From JAMXLJ01 sp036558745 (GTDB taxonomy: Bacteria > Actinomycetota > Acidimicrobiia > IMCC26256 > JAMXLJ01), in the NCBI GenBank assembly GCA_036558745.1, contig DATBEZ010000093.1, positions 1 through 64,000 of the forward strand: a stretch of 64,000 nt of DNA. The letters are read 5' to 3'. Of the stretch, positions 25,339-33,731 are shown in pieces. Within the stretch, counting starts at the first letter, position 1. Every line of letters begins with the position of its first letter. Below the pieces are notes generated by a model. It did not search any database. It was not told the DNA's origin and was given only the letters and a program-made list of their open reading frames with translations. A program made the translations under genes and the position numbers.

Positions 25339-26202
25339 GTGGCCAAGATCAGCGACATCCTGACCCGGGGCACGTCGTACTCGTTCGAGTTCTTCCCGCC
25401 GCGCACGCCCGAGGCGGAGGCGGCGCTCGAGCGGGCGCTCGTCGAGCTGCAGCCGCTGCAGCCGTCGTACGTCTCGGTCACCTACGGCGCGGGCGGGTCG
25501 ACCCGGGAGCGCACGCACGACCTGGTCGTGCAGATCCTCCACGGCACTCCGATCACGCCGATGGCGCACCTCACGTGCGTCGGCCACACGCGTGACGAGC
25601 TGCGCGACATCGTGACCCGTTACGGCAACGCGGGCATCGAGAACGTGCTCGCGCTGGGAGGCGATCCGCCGAAGGACGTGGAGCTTCCGCAGGGGGATCT
25701 GCACTACGCGATCGAGCTCGTCCGTCTCGTGCGCGAGGTCGGCGACTTCTCGGTCGGGGTCGCCGCGCACCCCGAGCCGCACCCGCGTTCGCCGAGCCGC
25801 GAGTCGGACCGCCTGCACACGGCGGAGAAGCTCTCGCAGGCCGACTTCGCGATCACCCAGTTCTTCTTCGACGCCGAGCACTACTTCGACCTCGTCGACG
25901 GGTTGCGCGCGCACGGCGTCGACAAGCCCGTCATCGCCGGGATCATGCCGGTGACGAGCCTCGGCGGCATCAAGCGGATGGCCGAGCTCCAGGGTTCGGC
26001 GTTCCCGGAGTGGCTCGCGCAGAAGCTGCACGCGGTCGGCGACGACCCGGAGGCGGTGCGCGCGGTCGGGGTCGAGGAGGCGACGAAGCTGTGTCGCGCG
26101 CTGCTCGAAGGCGGCGCGCCGGGACTGCACTTCTACACGCTGAACCGTTCGACCGCGACCCGCGAGATCTACGCCAACCTCGGTCTCACACCCGCGCTCT
26201 GA
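25339..26202 (+). CDS. metF: Methylenetetrahydrofolate reductase
   Basis: MetF reduces 5,10-methylene-THF to 5-methyl-THF for methionine synthesis. The 287-residue TIM-barrel protein begins with the diagnostic SFEFFPPRTPEAE and has VSVTYGAGGSTRERT, HLTCVGHT, NVLALGGDPP, DFAITQFFFDAEHYFDLVD and LHFYTLNRS. The GTG start follows GAGGAGG by about nine nt. No methionine genes adjoin it. Confidence 0.95.
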   Translation: MAKISDILTRGTSYSFEFFPPRTPEAEAALERALVELQPLQPSYVSVTYGAGGSTRERTHDLVVQILHGTPITPMAHLTCVGHTRDELRDIVTRYGNAGIENVLALGGDPPKDVELPQGDLHYAIELVRLVREVGDFSVGVAAHPEPHPRSPSRESDRLHTAEKLSQADFAITQFFFDAEHYFDLVDGLRAHGVDKPVIAGIMPVTSLGGIKRMAELQGSAFPEWLAQKLHAVGDDPEAVRAVGVEEATKLCRALLEGGAPGLHFYTLNRSTATREIYANLGLTPAL

Positions 26203-26224
26203 GCCGATCCCGTCGCCTTCACCA

Positions 26225-27736
26225 CTATTCGCCGCAGTTGAGCGTGGAGGGCGACGACGTGCTGACGCCGAAGCGCGCGTCTCCGTCGTAGCTCGCGAAG
26301 AAGGTGTCGGTGCCGCTCGGATCGACGGGGATATCCGACAACGCGATCGTCGTCGTCCCACCCTTCAAGTCGCTCGTCCCTTCGTAGCGGTTGCTGCCGA
26401 TGACGAGCGCGACCCTCGCGATACCGGTCGGGGGTCCACTCGAGTCGCTCGAAGTGACCGTGACTGTGATCCTCGGGGAGACGCACGGGCGGCTCAGTGT
26501 CGTGATGGCGATTGTCGTCGGGACCTTGTTCACGGTTTCGAGCACGCTCGAGCGGCTCGGTTGCGTGTTCGCGTCGCCGACGTAATCCGCGACGAGATCG
26601 TGCGGTCCGACGGTGAGAGTGTTCGTCGCAAAGAGTGCTCTCCCGCCGATCGGGGCCCGCTGTCCGATCTCGTTCGTGCCGTCGAGGAGGCGCAGGAGGC
26701 CTGTCGGCTCCGGTCCGCCCGCGGTTGTTGCGACCGTGACGGTCACGTCGAGCATCGAGCCCAAGGGGACGGGATCCACGCTCGGGACGAGGCGCACGGC
26801 TGTCGGGACCGGCGGGCCTTGTCCAGGCACGCTGCTCGTGGTCTCGCCCAGCACCGTGACACCTCCAGGGGAACCCGCGCCCTCGCTGCCACCGGGCGCG
26901 CCCGGCGCACCGGGCGCACCGGGCGCACCGGGTGACGGCGCGGTCGAGACTCCGGGCGCCCGCTGCGTCGTCGTCGTGGGCGCCTTCGCCCCGTGACCGG
27001 GCGTCACCGCGTCGGCGATCGCGGCTGCTCCGAGCACGATCCCGAACGTCGTCGCGAGCGCGACGTACTTGCGCTTGCTCTCGAAGAGCGCGAGGAAGCG
27101 TTCGCGCAGGGTCGGGAGGTGTGGCGGCGTGTCGGGCGACCACGCCGCCAGGGTTGCGTCCCCGTCGTGGGCGACGACCTGCACGTCGTGCTTGTCGAAG
27201 ACCCGTTCGTGGCGGCCGAGATGGAACGTGCTGTGCACGTCGACGAACTCGCTCCCGGCGTCGAGCGTCAGCTCCGCCGGCGGTGCGCCGCGGGAACGGC
27301 CGTCGAAGTGGTTGATGTCGAGGTGGACGTCGACGTCGCAGCCGCCGCAGTTGAAGAGCGGTACTTTCGCCTTGACCGTCTCGTCGAGCGCGATGGTGAA
27401 CTCCGGCTCACCGATGTGCACGCACGCATGCTCGACGCGCACGACGAAACCAGCGGATGCGTGCGCGTGGTGCTCGTCTCGGGCGTGAAGTGTCAGGTCG
27501 TGCACGCCGAGGCGCATCGGTCGGCCGTCGACCGGGCGCACTTCGAGCACGTGGTGCGTACCGGTCGCGGTCGCTGCCGCGGGAGCCGTCCGGACGTCGA
27601 AACCGCCCCCGAACTCGTCGTCACCGACGTCGACGCCGAATTCCAGCGCGTCGCCGGCACCGACGAGCGTGAACGGGAACCGGGCGACCGTGCGAGGGCT
27701 GACCGACCGGTCATCGTGGACGAGGCGCAGCTCCAT
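26225..27736 (-). CDS. Membrane-anchored protein with collagen-like linker and Ig-like repeats
   Basis: 503 residues after choosing the ATG at 27736, which has GGAGG seven nt upstream. Layout: an N-terminal soluble region (about 1-205) with a FNCGGCDVDVHLDINHF patch, a single membrane segment (about 228-247, YVALATTFGIVLGAAAIA), a GAPGAPGAPGAPGG collagen-like linker (about 275-290), then two tandem Ig-like (Big/Ig3) repeats, each ending in a DYVGDAN / SYDGDAR strand. The C-terminal half is probably outside the cell. Function unknown; adhesion or envelope roles are typical for such repeats. Confidence 0.75.
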   Translation of the reverse strand: MELRLVHDDRSVSPRTVARFPFTLVGAGDALEFGVDVGDDEFGGGFDVRTAPAAATATGTHHVLEVRPVDGRPMRLGVHDLTLHARDEHHAHASAGFVVRVEHACVHIGEPEFTIALDETVKAKVPLFNCGGCDVDVHLDINHFDGRSRGAPPAELTLDAGSEFVDVHSTFHLGRHERVFDKHDVQVVAHDGDATLAAWSPDTPPHLPTLRERFLALFESKRKYVALATTFGIVLGAAAIADAVTPGHGAKAPTTTTQRAPGVSTAPSPGAPGAPGAPGAPGGSEGAGSPGGVTVLGETTSSVPGQGPPVPTAVRLVPSVDPVPLGSMLDVTVTVATTAGGPEPTGLLRLLDGTNEIGQRAPIGGRALFATNTLTVGPHDLVADYVGDANTQPSRSSVLETVNKVPTTIAITTLSRPCVSPRITVTVTSSDSSGPPTGIARVALVIGSNRYEGTSDLKGGTTTIALSDIPVDPSGTDTFFASYDGDARFGVSTSSPSTLNCGE

Positions 27737-27918
27737 GGCGACCTCCGGAGCTCGACGAGCGAGCGTCCGGGCGGGGGGCGTACGACGCCACCCCGTCGGA
27801 CTCTCCCGCAGCCGGTCTACGGCTCCTGCGTAAAGCCGTCGTAAAGGCGGTCGAGGGCAGCGCTGTCCGTCACGGGTAGGAACGGAGTGCACATGACCAC
27901 GACGGAGGGAGCGGGCCG

Positions 27919-28359
27919 ATGCAGAACGCACCGTTGGCGAACACGATCACGTTCGGAGTGCGCGACTTCGACGCCGAGCGCAGCTTCTATCGCGCCCTCG
28001 GGTGGCAGCAGGCGTTCGACTCCGACGACTTCGCGGTGTTCGAGCTGCGCGGCGCGCTGCTCGCCCTGTTTCCGGTGGACAAGCTCGCCGCCGATGCCCA
28101 CACCGACCCGGATCGCGGTCGCAGCGGCATCCGGTGCAACGTCATCATCCAGGCCGAAGAACCGTCAGACGTCGACGAGCTGGTGACGCGCGCGCGTCAG
28201 GCCGGCGCGACCGTCACGAAGGAGCCCATGGACGCGGAATTCTTCACCGGTCGGGACGCGTACTTCTGCGATCCCGAGGGCAACTTCTGGGAGGTCGCGT
28301 GGGCACCCGCCGACAACCCGGTCGTGGTGGCGGCGCGTCGTGCCGCCGGCATCACCTGA
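27919..28359 (+). CDS. VOC (glyoxalase/bleomycin resistance) family protein
   Basis: 146 residues with the paired beta-alpha-beta-beta-beta modules of the vicinal oxygen chelate fold: ITFGVRDFDAERSFYRALGWQ at the start, FELRGALLALFP, and DAYFCDPEGNFWEVAW at the end, carrying the usual metal-ligand Glu. These enzymes or binding proteins act on small molecules; the substrate is unclear. GGAGGGAG lies about seven nt before the ATG. Confidence 0.88.
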   Translation: MQNAPLANTITFGVRDFDAERSFYRALGWQQAFDSDDFAVFELRGALLALFPVDKLAADAHTDPDRGRSGIRCNVIIQAEEPSDVDELVTRARQAGATVTKEPMDAEFFTGRDAYFCDPEGNFWEVAWAPADNPVVVAARRAAGIT

Positions 28360-28376
28360 GGCAGCGTCGACCGAGC

Positions 28377-29162
28377 TCAGACCTCGTCCAGCTCCCAGAG
28401 CTTGATCCCGCCGAGGATCCCCGCCGTGTTGTCCACGATGGTGGCGCGGTGTCCGAGGTCGACGCTGAGCTTCTTCGCGTTGCCGCCGCCGACCCACAGA
28501 CGGTCGTAGTAGAGCAGCGCGTCGAACATGTCGACGGCTTCGCGGACGCGTTTGCTCCACCGGCGGTTGCCGATACGTCGACGGGCCTTGTTCCCGAGGT
28601 GGTCTTGGAACGTGCCTCGGCCGTGGAACGGCATCAGCGCGAGCTCGAGGTGGGGCACGGGACACCCGTCCTGGAACACCGCGGTTCCGAGCCCGGTGCC
28701 GAGCGTGATCACCAGCTCGAGCCCCGACCCACCGATCACGGCCAGACCCTGCATGTCGGCATCGTTGGCCAGTCGGGTCGGCTTGCCGAGGCGACCCTCG
28801 AGCTCGGTCGCGAGCGGGAACCCCGCCCACGCCTCCGCGAGCTTCCGCGAGATCGGCGTGCCGGGGCCGCGCTTGGTCGAGAGATTGGGCGCGTTGAGGA
28901 CGCGTCCCTTTCGTACGAAGCCGGGGAATCCGACCGACACGCGGTCCCAGGCCGGAAGCTCGTGCGTGAGCTCGTCGAGCGCGCGGACCAGGACCCGCGG
29001 CGGACAGGGGTACGGCGTCGCCATCCGAACCCGTGCGACGGTCTTCTGGCCCGTGGCGTCCAGGACCGAAGCTTTCAGCCCCGTCCCGCCGATGTCGATC
29101 GCGAGCGTCATCGGCCCGGCCGGATCGGAGATGGGAACCCTGTCACCGTCGAGCGCGGTCAC
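28377..29162 (-). CDS. ROK-family sugar kinase, polyphosphate glucokinase-like
   Basis: 261 residues. LAIDIGGTGLKASVLD is the ATP phosphate-1 loop, NDADMQG the catalytic segment (Asp base), and ITLGTGLGTAVFQDG the phosphate-2 loop; LWVGGGNAKK is the adenosine motif. The region GTFQDHLGNKARRRIGNRRW replaces the zinc-binding motif of classical ROK kinases, as in polyphosphate glucokinases, which phosphorylate glucose with polyP or ATP. GTG at 29162 and ATG at 29111 are both possible starts. Confidence 0.82.
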   Translation of the reverse strand: MTALDGDRVPISDPAGPMTLAIDIGGTGLKASVLDATGQKTVARVRMATPYPCPPRVLVRALDELTHELPAWDRVSVGFPGFVRKGRVLNAPNLSTKRGPGTPISRKLAEAWAGFPLATELEGRLGKPTRLANDADMQGLAVIGGSGLELVITLGTGLGTAVFQDGCPVPHLELALMPFHGRGTFQDHLGNKARRRIGNRRWSKRVREAVDMFDALLYYDRLWVGGGNAKKLSVDLGHRATIVDNTAGILGGIKLWELDEV

Positions 29163-29272
29163 GGCCGGACTCTAAACCGTGGTCGCGGGCTCGCCGACCG
29201 GTGCCCAGAGGGACGAGCTCTGTGCGCCAAGGTCGGGCCGGGCCACGACACCGGCCCCGACCTGCGCGCGTG

Positions 29273-29360
29273 TGGCGGAGGGAGTGGGATTTGAACCCAC
29301 GGTGGGTTGCCCCACAATGGTTTTCGAGACCATCCGATTCGGCCGCTCTCGCATCCCTCC
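29273..29360 (-). tRNA. tRNA-Ser(CGA)
   Basis: The minus strand folds as a class II tRNA: acceptor GGAGGGA/TCCCTCC, a five-base-pair anticodon stem ATGGT/ACCAT around CTCGAAA (anticodon CGA, reading UCG), a long variable arm (TTGTGGGGCAACCCACC region) and a T-loop GGTTCAAATCC. Discriminator G and an encoded CCA end it. Confidence 0.95.
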
Positions 29361-29424
29361 GGGGCGAGATTGTAGGGGAGCCCGAGGCCGCCCCCGGCGG
29401 CTCGTGTGAGGCGCCGGGACCCGC

Positions 29425-29901
29425 TCAGAGCTCCGACGCGCGACGCCTCGCGGCGAAGAACTCACGCAGCAGCGCGGCGGACTCGTCGGCCCGGACGCCG
29501 TCGATCACCTCGGCCTCGTGGTTGAGGCGCGGATCGGCCGTGACGTTGTACAGGCTTCCGCAGGCGCCCGCCTTCGGGTCGGCGGCGCCGAACACCACCG
29601 CGTCCACCCGCGAGGCGAGGGCCGCGCCGGCGCACATCGGGCACGGTTCGAGCGTCACGACCAACGCGCAGCCGTCGAGCCGCCAGCTCCCGACCTTCGC
29701 CGACGCGTCGCGCACCGCGAGGATCTCGGCGTGCGCGGTCGGGTCCGCGACGCGCTCCCGCTCGTTGTGACGGCGGGCGAGGACCTCACCATCGGATAGC
29801 CGGACCACCACCGCGCCGACCGGGACGTCGTCGTGCTCGGGCGCGGCGCGCGCCTCTTCCAGCGCAAGCGACATCCACGCGTCGAATCGGGCACGATCCA
29901 C
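29425..29901 (-). CDS. tadA: tRNA adenosine(34) deaminase
   Basis: TadA converts A34 to inosine in tRNA-Arg(ACG). The 158-residue protein has the zinc/catalytic motif HAE (57-59) and PCPMC (86-90). The GTG at 29901 gives the usual TadA N-terminus (FDAWMSLALEEA) and has a TACGCT box eight nt upstream; ATG 29874 would truncate the first helix. It lies next to a tRNA gene. ESAALLREFFAARR at the C-terminus is the typical tail. Confidence 0.93.
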   Translation of the reverse strand: MDRARFDAWMSLALEEARAAPEHDDVPVGAVVVRLSDGEVLARRHNERERVADPTAHAEILAVRDASAKVGSWRLDGCALVVTLEPCPMCAGAALASRVDAVVFGAADPKAGACGSLYNVTADPRLNHEAEVIDGVRADESAALLREFFAARRRASEL

Positions 29902-29909
29902 GGGCGGCG

Positions 29910-29915
29910 AGCGTA
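29910..29915 (-). promoter_or_regulatory. Leaderless-type -10 box of tadA
   Basis: TACGCT on the minus strand lies eight nt before the GTG at 29901 and decides that start. Confidence 0.55.
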
Positions 29916-30013
29916 TTCCACGCTCCCGGTCCGGCTCTCGAACCAGCAGTTTGTGATCCGTGTGCGCCCGTGCGGCGAATGCGCGATGGACTTCGACGCG
30001 GGAGGCGACGACG

Positions 30014-30415
30014 ATGGCGACCGACAACATCGCGACGATCAACGACATCTACGAGGCGTTCGGGCGCGGCGACACCGAGCACATCGTCGCCCAGGTCACG
30101 GACGACGTGGACTGGGCGGCGGAGGCGGCCGGTACCGGTGCTCCCTGGTACGGGAACCACCGTGGCCCCGACGGCGTGCGCACGTTCTTCGAGCAGTTCG
30201 GCAAGACGATGACGCCGGAGGAATTCACGCCGCTCGCGATCGCCGCCAATGGTGACGACGTGCTGAGCGTCGTGCGGTTCCGTGTGCGCTCGAACGACAC
30301 GGGCAAGACCGCGACCATGCTGTTGCAGCACTGGTTCCGCTTCCGCGACGGCAAGATCGCGTACTACCGCGGTACCGAGGACACGGCCCAGACGGTTGCG
30401 ACGCTGGCGCGGTAA
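30014..30415 (+). CDS. SnoaL-like / NTF2-superfamily protein
   Basis: 133 residues. IATINDIYEAFGRGDTEHIVAQ begins the cone-shaped NTF2-like fold, and WYGNHRGPDGVRTFFEQFG and HWFRFRDGKIAYYRG are typical SnoaL-like segments. Members include polyketide cyclases, isomerases and stress proteins; no specific function can be assigned. The ATG at 30014 has GGAGG about nine nt upstream. Confidence 0.85.
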   Translation: MATDNIATINDIYEAFGRGDTEHIVAQVTDDVDWAAEAAGTGAPWYGNHRGPDGVRTFFEQFGKTMTPEEFTPLAIAANGDDVLSVVRFRVRSNDTGKTATMLLQHWFRFRDGKIAYYRGTEDTAQTVATLAR

Positions 30416-30429
30416 CCCGAGCGCTGAGC

Positions 30430-31068
30430 TCACGGCGTGAGCGGTGTGAGCAGCTTGACGAGCAGCGCGTCGACGGTGCTCCGGATCCGCGTGCGCTCCG
30501 CGCGCGGGTCTGGAGCCGACGCGACGAGCAGCGCGGCCTCGTCGAGCAATCCGAGCAGGAGTGCCGCGGTGACGTCGGGCGCGCCCGGAACGTCGATCCC
30601 GTCCCGGTCGAGCACTCCCTCGAGGAGCGCCTGACACGTCGCCGCGCTGCGCGCCCGCAACGCAACCCAACCGAGCACGGTCGGCGCATCCGTCAGCAGG
30701 ATGCGGGCGATCGCCGGCTCGGTGCACGCGTCGATGTAGGCGCGCGCGGCGCGACGGAGCTGGTCGAGCGGTCCCGTGCCTCGCTGCGCGGCCGAGATCA
30801 CGCGGGCGAGCAACTCGGCGTCGAGCTCGTCGACCACCGCTTCGAAGGCCTCCGCCTTGTTGGCGAAGTGGTGGTAGAGCGCGCCACGGGTGACGCCCGC
30901 TCTCGCCGCGATGTCCTCCCGACCCGTCGCCGCGTAGCCGCGTTCGGCGAAGAGCTCGCGGGCCGCGTTCAGGAGCGCAGCCCGGGTCGCGGTCCGGCGC
31001 TCGGCCTGGGTGCGGCGGACCGGCGGCCGGGTCTGGGCCGGTCGCCCGGTTGGTGTCGCCCGTGCCAC
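30430..31068 (-). CDS. TetR-family transcriptional regulator
   Basis: 212 residues. The N-terminal helix-turn-helix runs AALLNAARELFAERGYAATGREDIAARAGVTRGALYHHFANKAEAF in outline (about 25-70), followed by an all-helical ligand domain. GTG 31068 follows GGAGGGA by about seven nt. It is divergent from a flavin monoamine oxidase gene with a palindrome between them, so it probably represses that oxidase and itself. Confidence 0.9.
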   Translation of the reverse strand: MARATPTGRPAQTRPPVRRTQAERRTATRAALLNAARELFAERGYAATGREDIAARAGVTRGALYHHFANKAEAFEAVVDELDAELLARVISAAQRGTGPLDQLRRAARAYIDACTEPAIARILLTDAPTVLGWVALRARSAATCQALLEGVLDRDGIDVPGAPDVTAALLLGLLDEAALLVASAPDPRAERTRIRSTVDALLVKLLTPLTP

Positions 31069-31094
31069 GTGCACTCCCTCCACGTCGCGGCTAT

Positions 31095-31115
31095 ACATGC
31101 GTGCGGCCCGCATGT
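31095..31115. promoter_or_regulatory. TetR operator-like palindrome between tetR and oxidase gene
   Basis: ACATGCG (31095-31101), seven bases, CGCATGT (31109-31115): a perfect 7-7-7 inverted repeat in a 72-bp divergent promoter region. A TATACAT box overlaps its left arm. Confidence 0.7.
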
Positions 31116-31140
31116 TACTGCAGACGACGGGGGTGCGCCG

Positions 31141-32532
31141 ATGGCGACGGACCGGATCGAGACCGAGGTGTGCGTGGTCGGGGCCGGGTATGCGGGGCTG
31201 ACCGCGGCCCGCCGGCTGAGCGTTGCCCGGCGCGACGTGGTCGTGCTCGAGGCGCGCGACCGCGTCGGCGGGCGGGTGTGGACACGCCACACATCGGGCG
31301 GTGTCCCGATCGACATGGGCGGCACGTTCTTCTCCCCGAAGCACGAACGCGCGCTCGCCCTGGCGGCCGAGGTCGGAGCGACGGTGTTCCCGACGAACGT
31401 GGTGGGCGACACCGTGCTCGCGACCGGTGGCAAGGTCCAGCGGTACGCGACCGACAAGACACCGCGGATCAACCCACTCGCGCTCGCGAGCTTCGGTCAG
31501 GCCATGGCGCGCCTCGACGCGATGGCGCGACGCGTGCCGTTGGATGCGCCGTGGGACGCGCCGCACGCTGCGTCGTGGGACGCGACGTCGGCCGCGCGCT
31601 GGCTCTCGCGGCGCAACGTGCCGACTCGTGGTGCGCGCGACCTCATGGAGGCGACCCTTCGCGCGCTGTTCTGCTGCGATCTCGCCGAGGTGTCGCTCCT
31701 CAACGTGCTCTTCCTGCTGGGCGCCGGCGGTGGGCTGCTGCCGTACATGTCGATCGAGGGTGGGTACCAGCACTTCCAGATGCGCGGCGGGATGCAGACG
31801 GTTGCCGAGCGCGTCGCCGCCGATCTCGGCGACCGGGTTCGGTTGACGTCACCCGTGGAGGCGATCCTGCAGCGCGACGAGGCCGTCGACGTGGTGTCAC
31901 CGTCGGTCACGGTGTCGGCTCGCCGTGTCGTGGTGACGATCCCGCCCGCGCTGGCTGGTCACGTGCGCTACGACCCGCCGCTGCCGGCCGACAAGGCGCT
32001 CCTGCTGCACCAGCTGCCCGCGGGAACCGAGGTGAAGGCGGTCGTCGTCTACGACGAGCCGTTCTGGCGTCACGACGGCCTGTGCGGCGCGTCGGTGGCG
32101 CTCGACGACGAGTACGAGGTCACGCTCGACACGACGCCCCCCGACTCGGAGGCGGGCGTCATCGCGCTCTACGCCGCGGGTCCGAAGGCTCGGCGGCTCG
32201 CGGCGATGACGCCGGAGGGCCGGCGCGACACGGCCGTCGACACGCTCGTGCGCCGCTTCGGACGCGCCGCGGCGTCGCCGGTCGAGGTGGATCAGGTGAA
32301 CTGGGTCGAGCAGGAGTGGACACGTGGGTGCTCGATGGCCCACTTCGGCACGGGCACGCTGACCCAGTACGGGCATGAGCTGCGCCGGCCCGTCGGGCGG
32401 GTCCACTTTGCCGGAACCGAGACCGCGACCGTGAGTCACGGCGCGATCGACGGCGCGGTGCGATCGGGCGAGCGGGTCGCGGACGAGGTGCTCGCCGACC
32501 TCGGCGTCCCCGGGCCGGTTTCCGTCCCGTGA
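31141..32532 (+). CDS. Flavin monoamine oxidase-like amine oxidoreductase
   Basis: 463 residues. The FAD dinucleotide loop VVGAGYAGLTAARRL and VLEARDRVGGRVWT open the protein; RVVVTIPPAL is mid-sequence and VHFAGTETATVSHGAIDGAVRSGERVA closes it, as in the monoamine oxidase family. These enzymes oxidise amines to imines with H2O2 release. The active-site lysine expected before the substrate loop is not obvious. Probably controlled by the divergent TetR gene. Confidence 0.88.
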   Translation: MATDRIETEVCVVGAGYAGLTAARRLSVARRDVVVLEARDRVGGRVWTRHTSGGVPIDMGGTFFSPKHERALALAAEVGATVFPTNVVGDTVLATGGKVQRYATDKTPRINPLALASFGQAMARLDAMARRVPLDAPWDAPHAASWDATSAARWLSRRNVPTRGARDLMEATLRALFCCDLAEVSLLNVLFLLGAGGGLLPYMSIEGGYQHFQMRGGMQTVAERVAADLGDRVRLTSPVEAILQRDEAVDVVSPSVTVSARRVVVTIPPALAGHVRYDPPLPADKALLLHQLPAGTEVKAVVVYDEPFWRHDGLCGASVALDDEYEVTLDTTPPDSEAGVIALYAAGPKARRLAAMTPEGRRDTAVDTLVRRFGRAAASPVEVDQVNWVEQEWTRGCSMAHFGTGTLTQYGHELRRPVGRVHFAGTETATVSHGAIDGAVRSGERVADEVLADLGVPGPVSVP

Positions 32533-32628
32533 GCGTGACGTCGCGCGTCCGGGTGATCCGCCCGGACGCGCGCGGCGAACCTTCGTCGAGGCGCGCGGTC
32601 GCGGCGTCCGTGACGGAGGGGGAGCGAG

Positions 32629-33630
32629 ATGCGTCGAGTGGCCGGCGTGATCGCAGTCGTGCTCGGGCTCACGCTCGTCACGTTCACGTTCGCCGAGCAC
32701 CTGTTCAGTCGCTCGCGTGACGCACAGAAGATCGCCGACCACTACCGGCCGCTGATGTCGAAGCAGGGACTGCGCGACTTGAGCACCGGCTTCGACGCGG
32801 TCAAGGCGGCAGGCGCGCAGCTCGACACCGGAGCCGAGCCCCGGCTGCAGCGCGCGCTCGAGATGAATGATGCGCAGTTCCAGGCGTACGTCGCTCGTGA
32901 GATGCCCGGGATCCATGCCTTCGACCAGCAGGCGCCCGCGGTGGTCGCGCTCGTCGGCCCGGTCATCGGCAAGATGCAGGCCGCGCGCACCGACTACTCG
33001 CGCGCGTCCGACATCCCGGTCTCGTGGCTCCCGCTCTCGAGCGCCCCGTGGCTGTTCCTCGGCATCGGTCTGTTGTCGATCGCGGTCGGTCTGTATGCGC
33101 TCTTCCGGCCGGACCCGCTGGCCGGGGTGTTGCTGTTCATCGTGGGGACCGGGATCGCGGTCGCGCCCCTCGTCGTCGGCATCCCGGGCAAGGTCGACGC
33201 GGCGGTGCGGGTGACGAAGGTCGGTCGCATCGGGCTCGCGCCTGCGACCGGTCAGCGCGCGGTCGGCGCGACGAAGCTGTTCGACGGCATGGTGAACGAC
33301 GTGCGAGACAAGCTCGAGGTCGCGCTCGAGGAGCGTGCCGGTGTCGACTCGTTCCCGCAGACCTTCCCGACGCTCGCGAGTTTCGCCGACGAATGGCGGG
33401 GCTCGACGTCGGCGAAGTCGCACGCGCTGAGCAACAGCCAGGTCGCGCTCGCACCGACGTTCGCCAATGCCGACAAGATCCCCTTGCGACCGATCCCGTG
33501 GTTGTTCATCGCACCGGGCCTCGTGCTCGCGGTGATCAGCGGCGTGTCGGTGGTGGCGGCGCGACGGCGGGTCGTCGCAACGGACGGCGGTCGCCGTGAC
33601 GCACCTGTCGCCGTCGCCCGCGCCGACTGA
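32629..33630 (+). CDS. Hypothetical membrane protein
   Basis: 333 residues: an N-terminal hydrophobic segment (about 3-22), a long soluble region (about 23-130), two central hydrophobic segments (about 138-185), a second soluble region (about 190-280) and a last membrane segment (about 288-312). The two outer regions may face the cell exterior. GGGGGAG lies six nt before the ATG. I do not recognise a family. A 96-bp gap separates it from the oxidase gene, so co-transcription is uncertain. Confidence 0.7.
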   Translation: MRRVAGVIAVVLGLTLVTFTFAEHLFSRSRDAQKIADHYRPLMSKQGLRDLSTGFDAVKAAGAQLDTGAEPRLQRALEMNDAQFQAYVAREMPGIHAFDQQAPAVVALVGPVIGKMQAARTDYSRASDIPVSWLPLSSAPWLFLGIGLLSIAVGLYALFRPDPLAGVLLFIVGTGIAVAPLVVGIPGKVDAAVRVTKVGRIGLAPATGQRAVGATKLFDGMVNDVRDKLEVALEERAGVDSFPQTFPTLASFADEWRGSTSAKSHALSNSQVALAPTFANADKIPLRPIPWLFIAPGLVLAVISGVSVVAARRRVVATDGGRRDAPVAVARAD

Positions 33631-33731
33631 GGTCGCCGGCCCCGCGGCGATGGCGTGCGGAGGCGCGCCGTCCGTAGAGTGCGGCGACCTCGACGTGATC
33701 CGTGGGACGGTCTGGGACTGGGTGATCGCAC

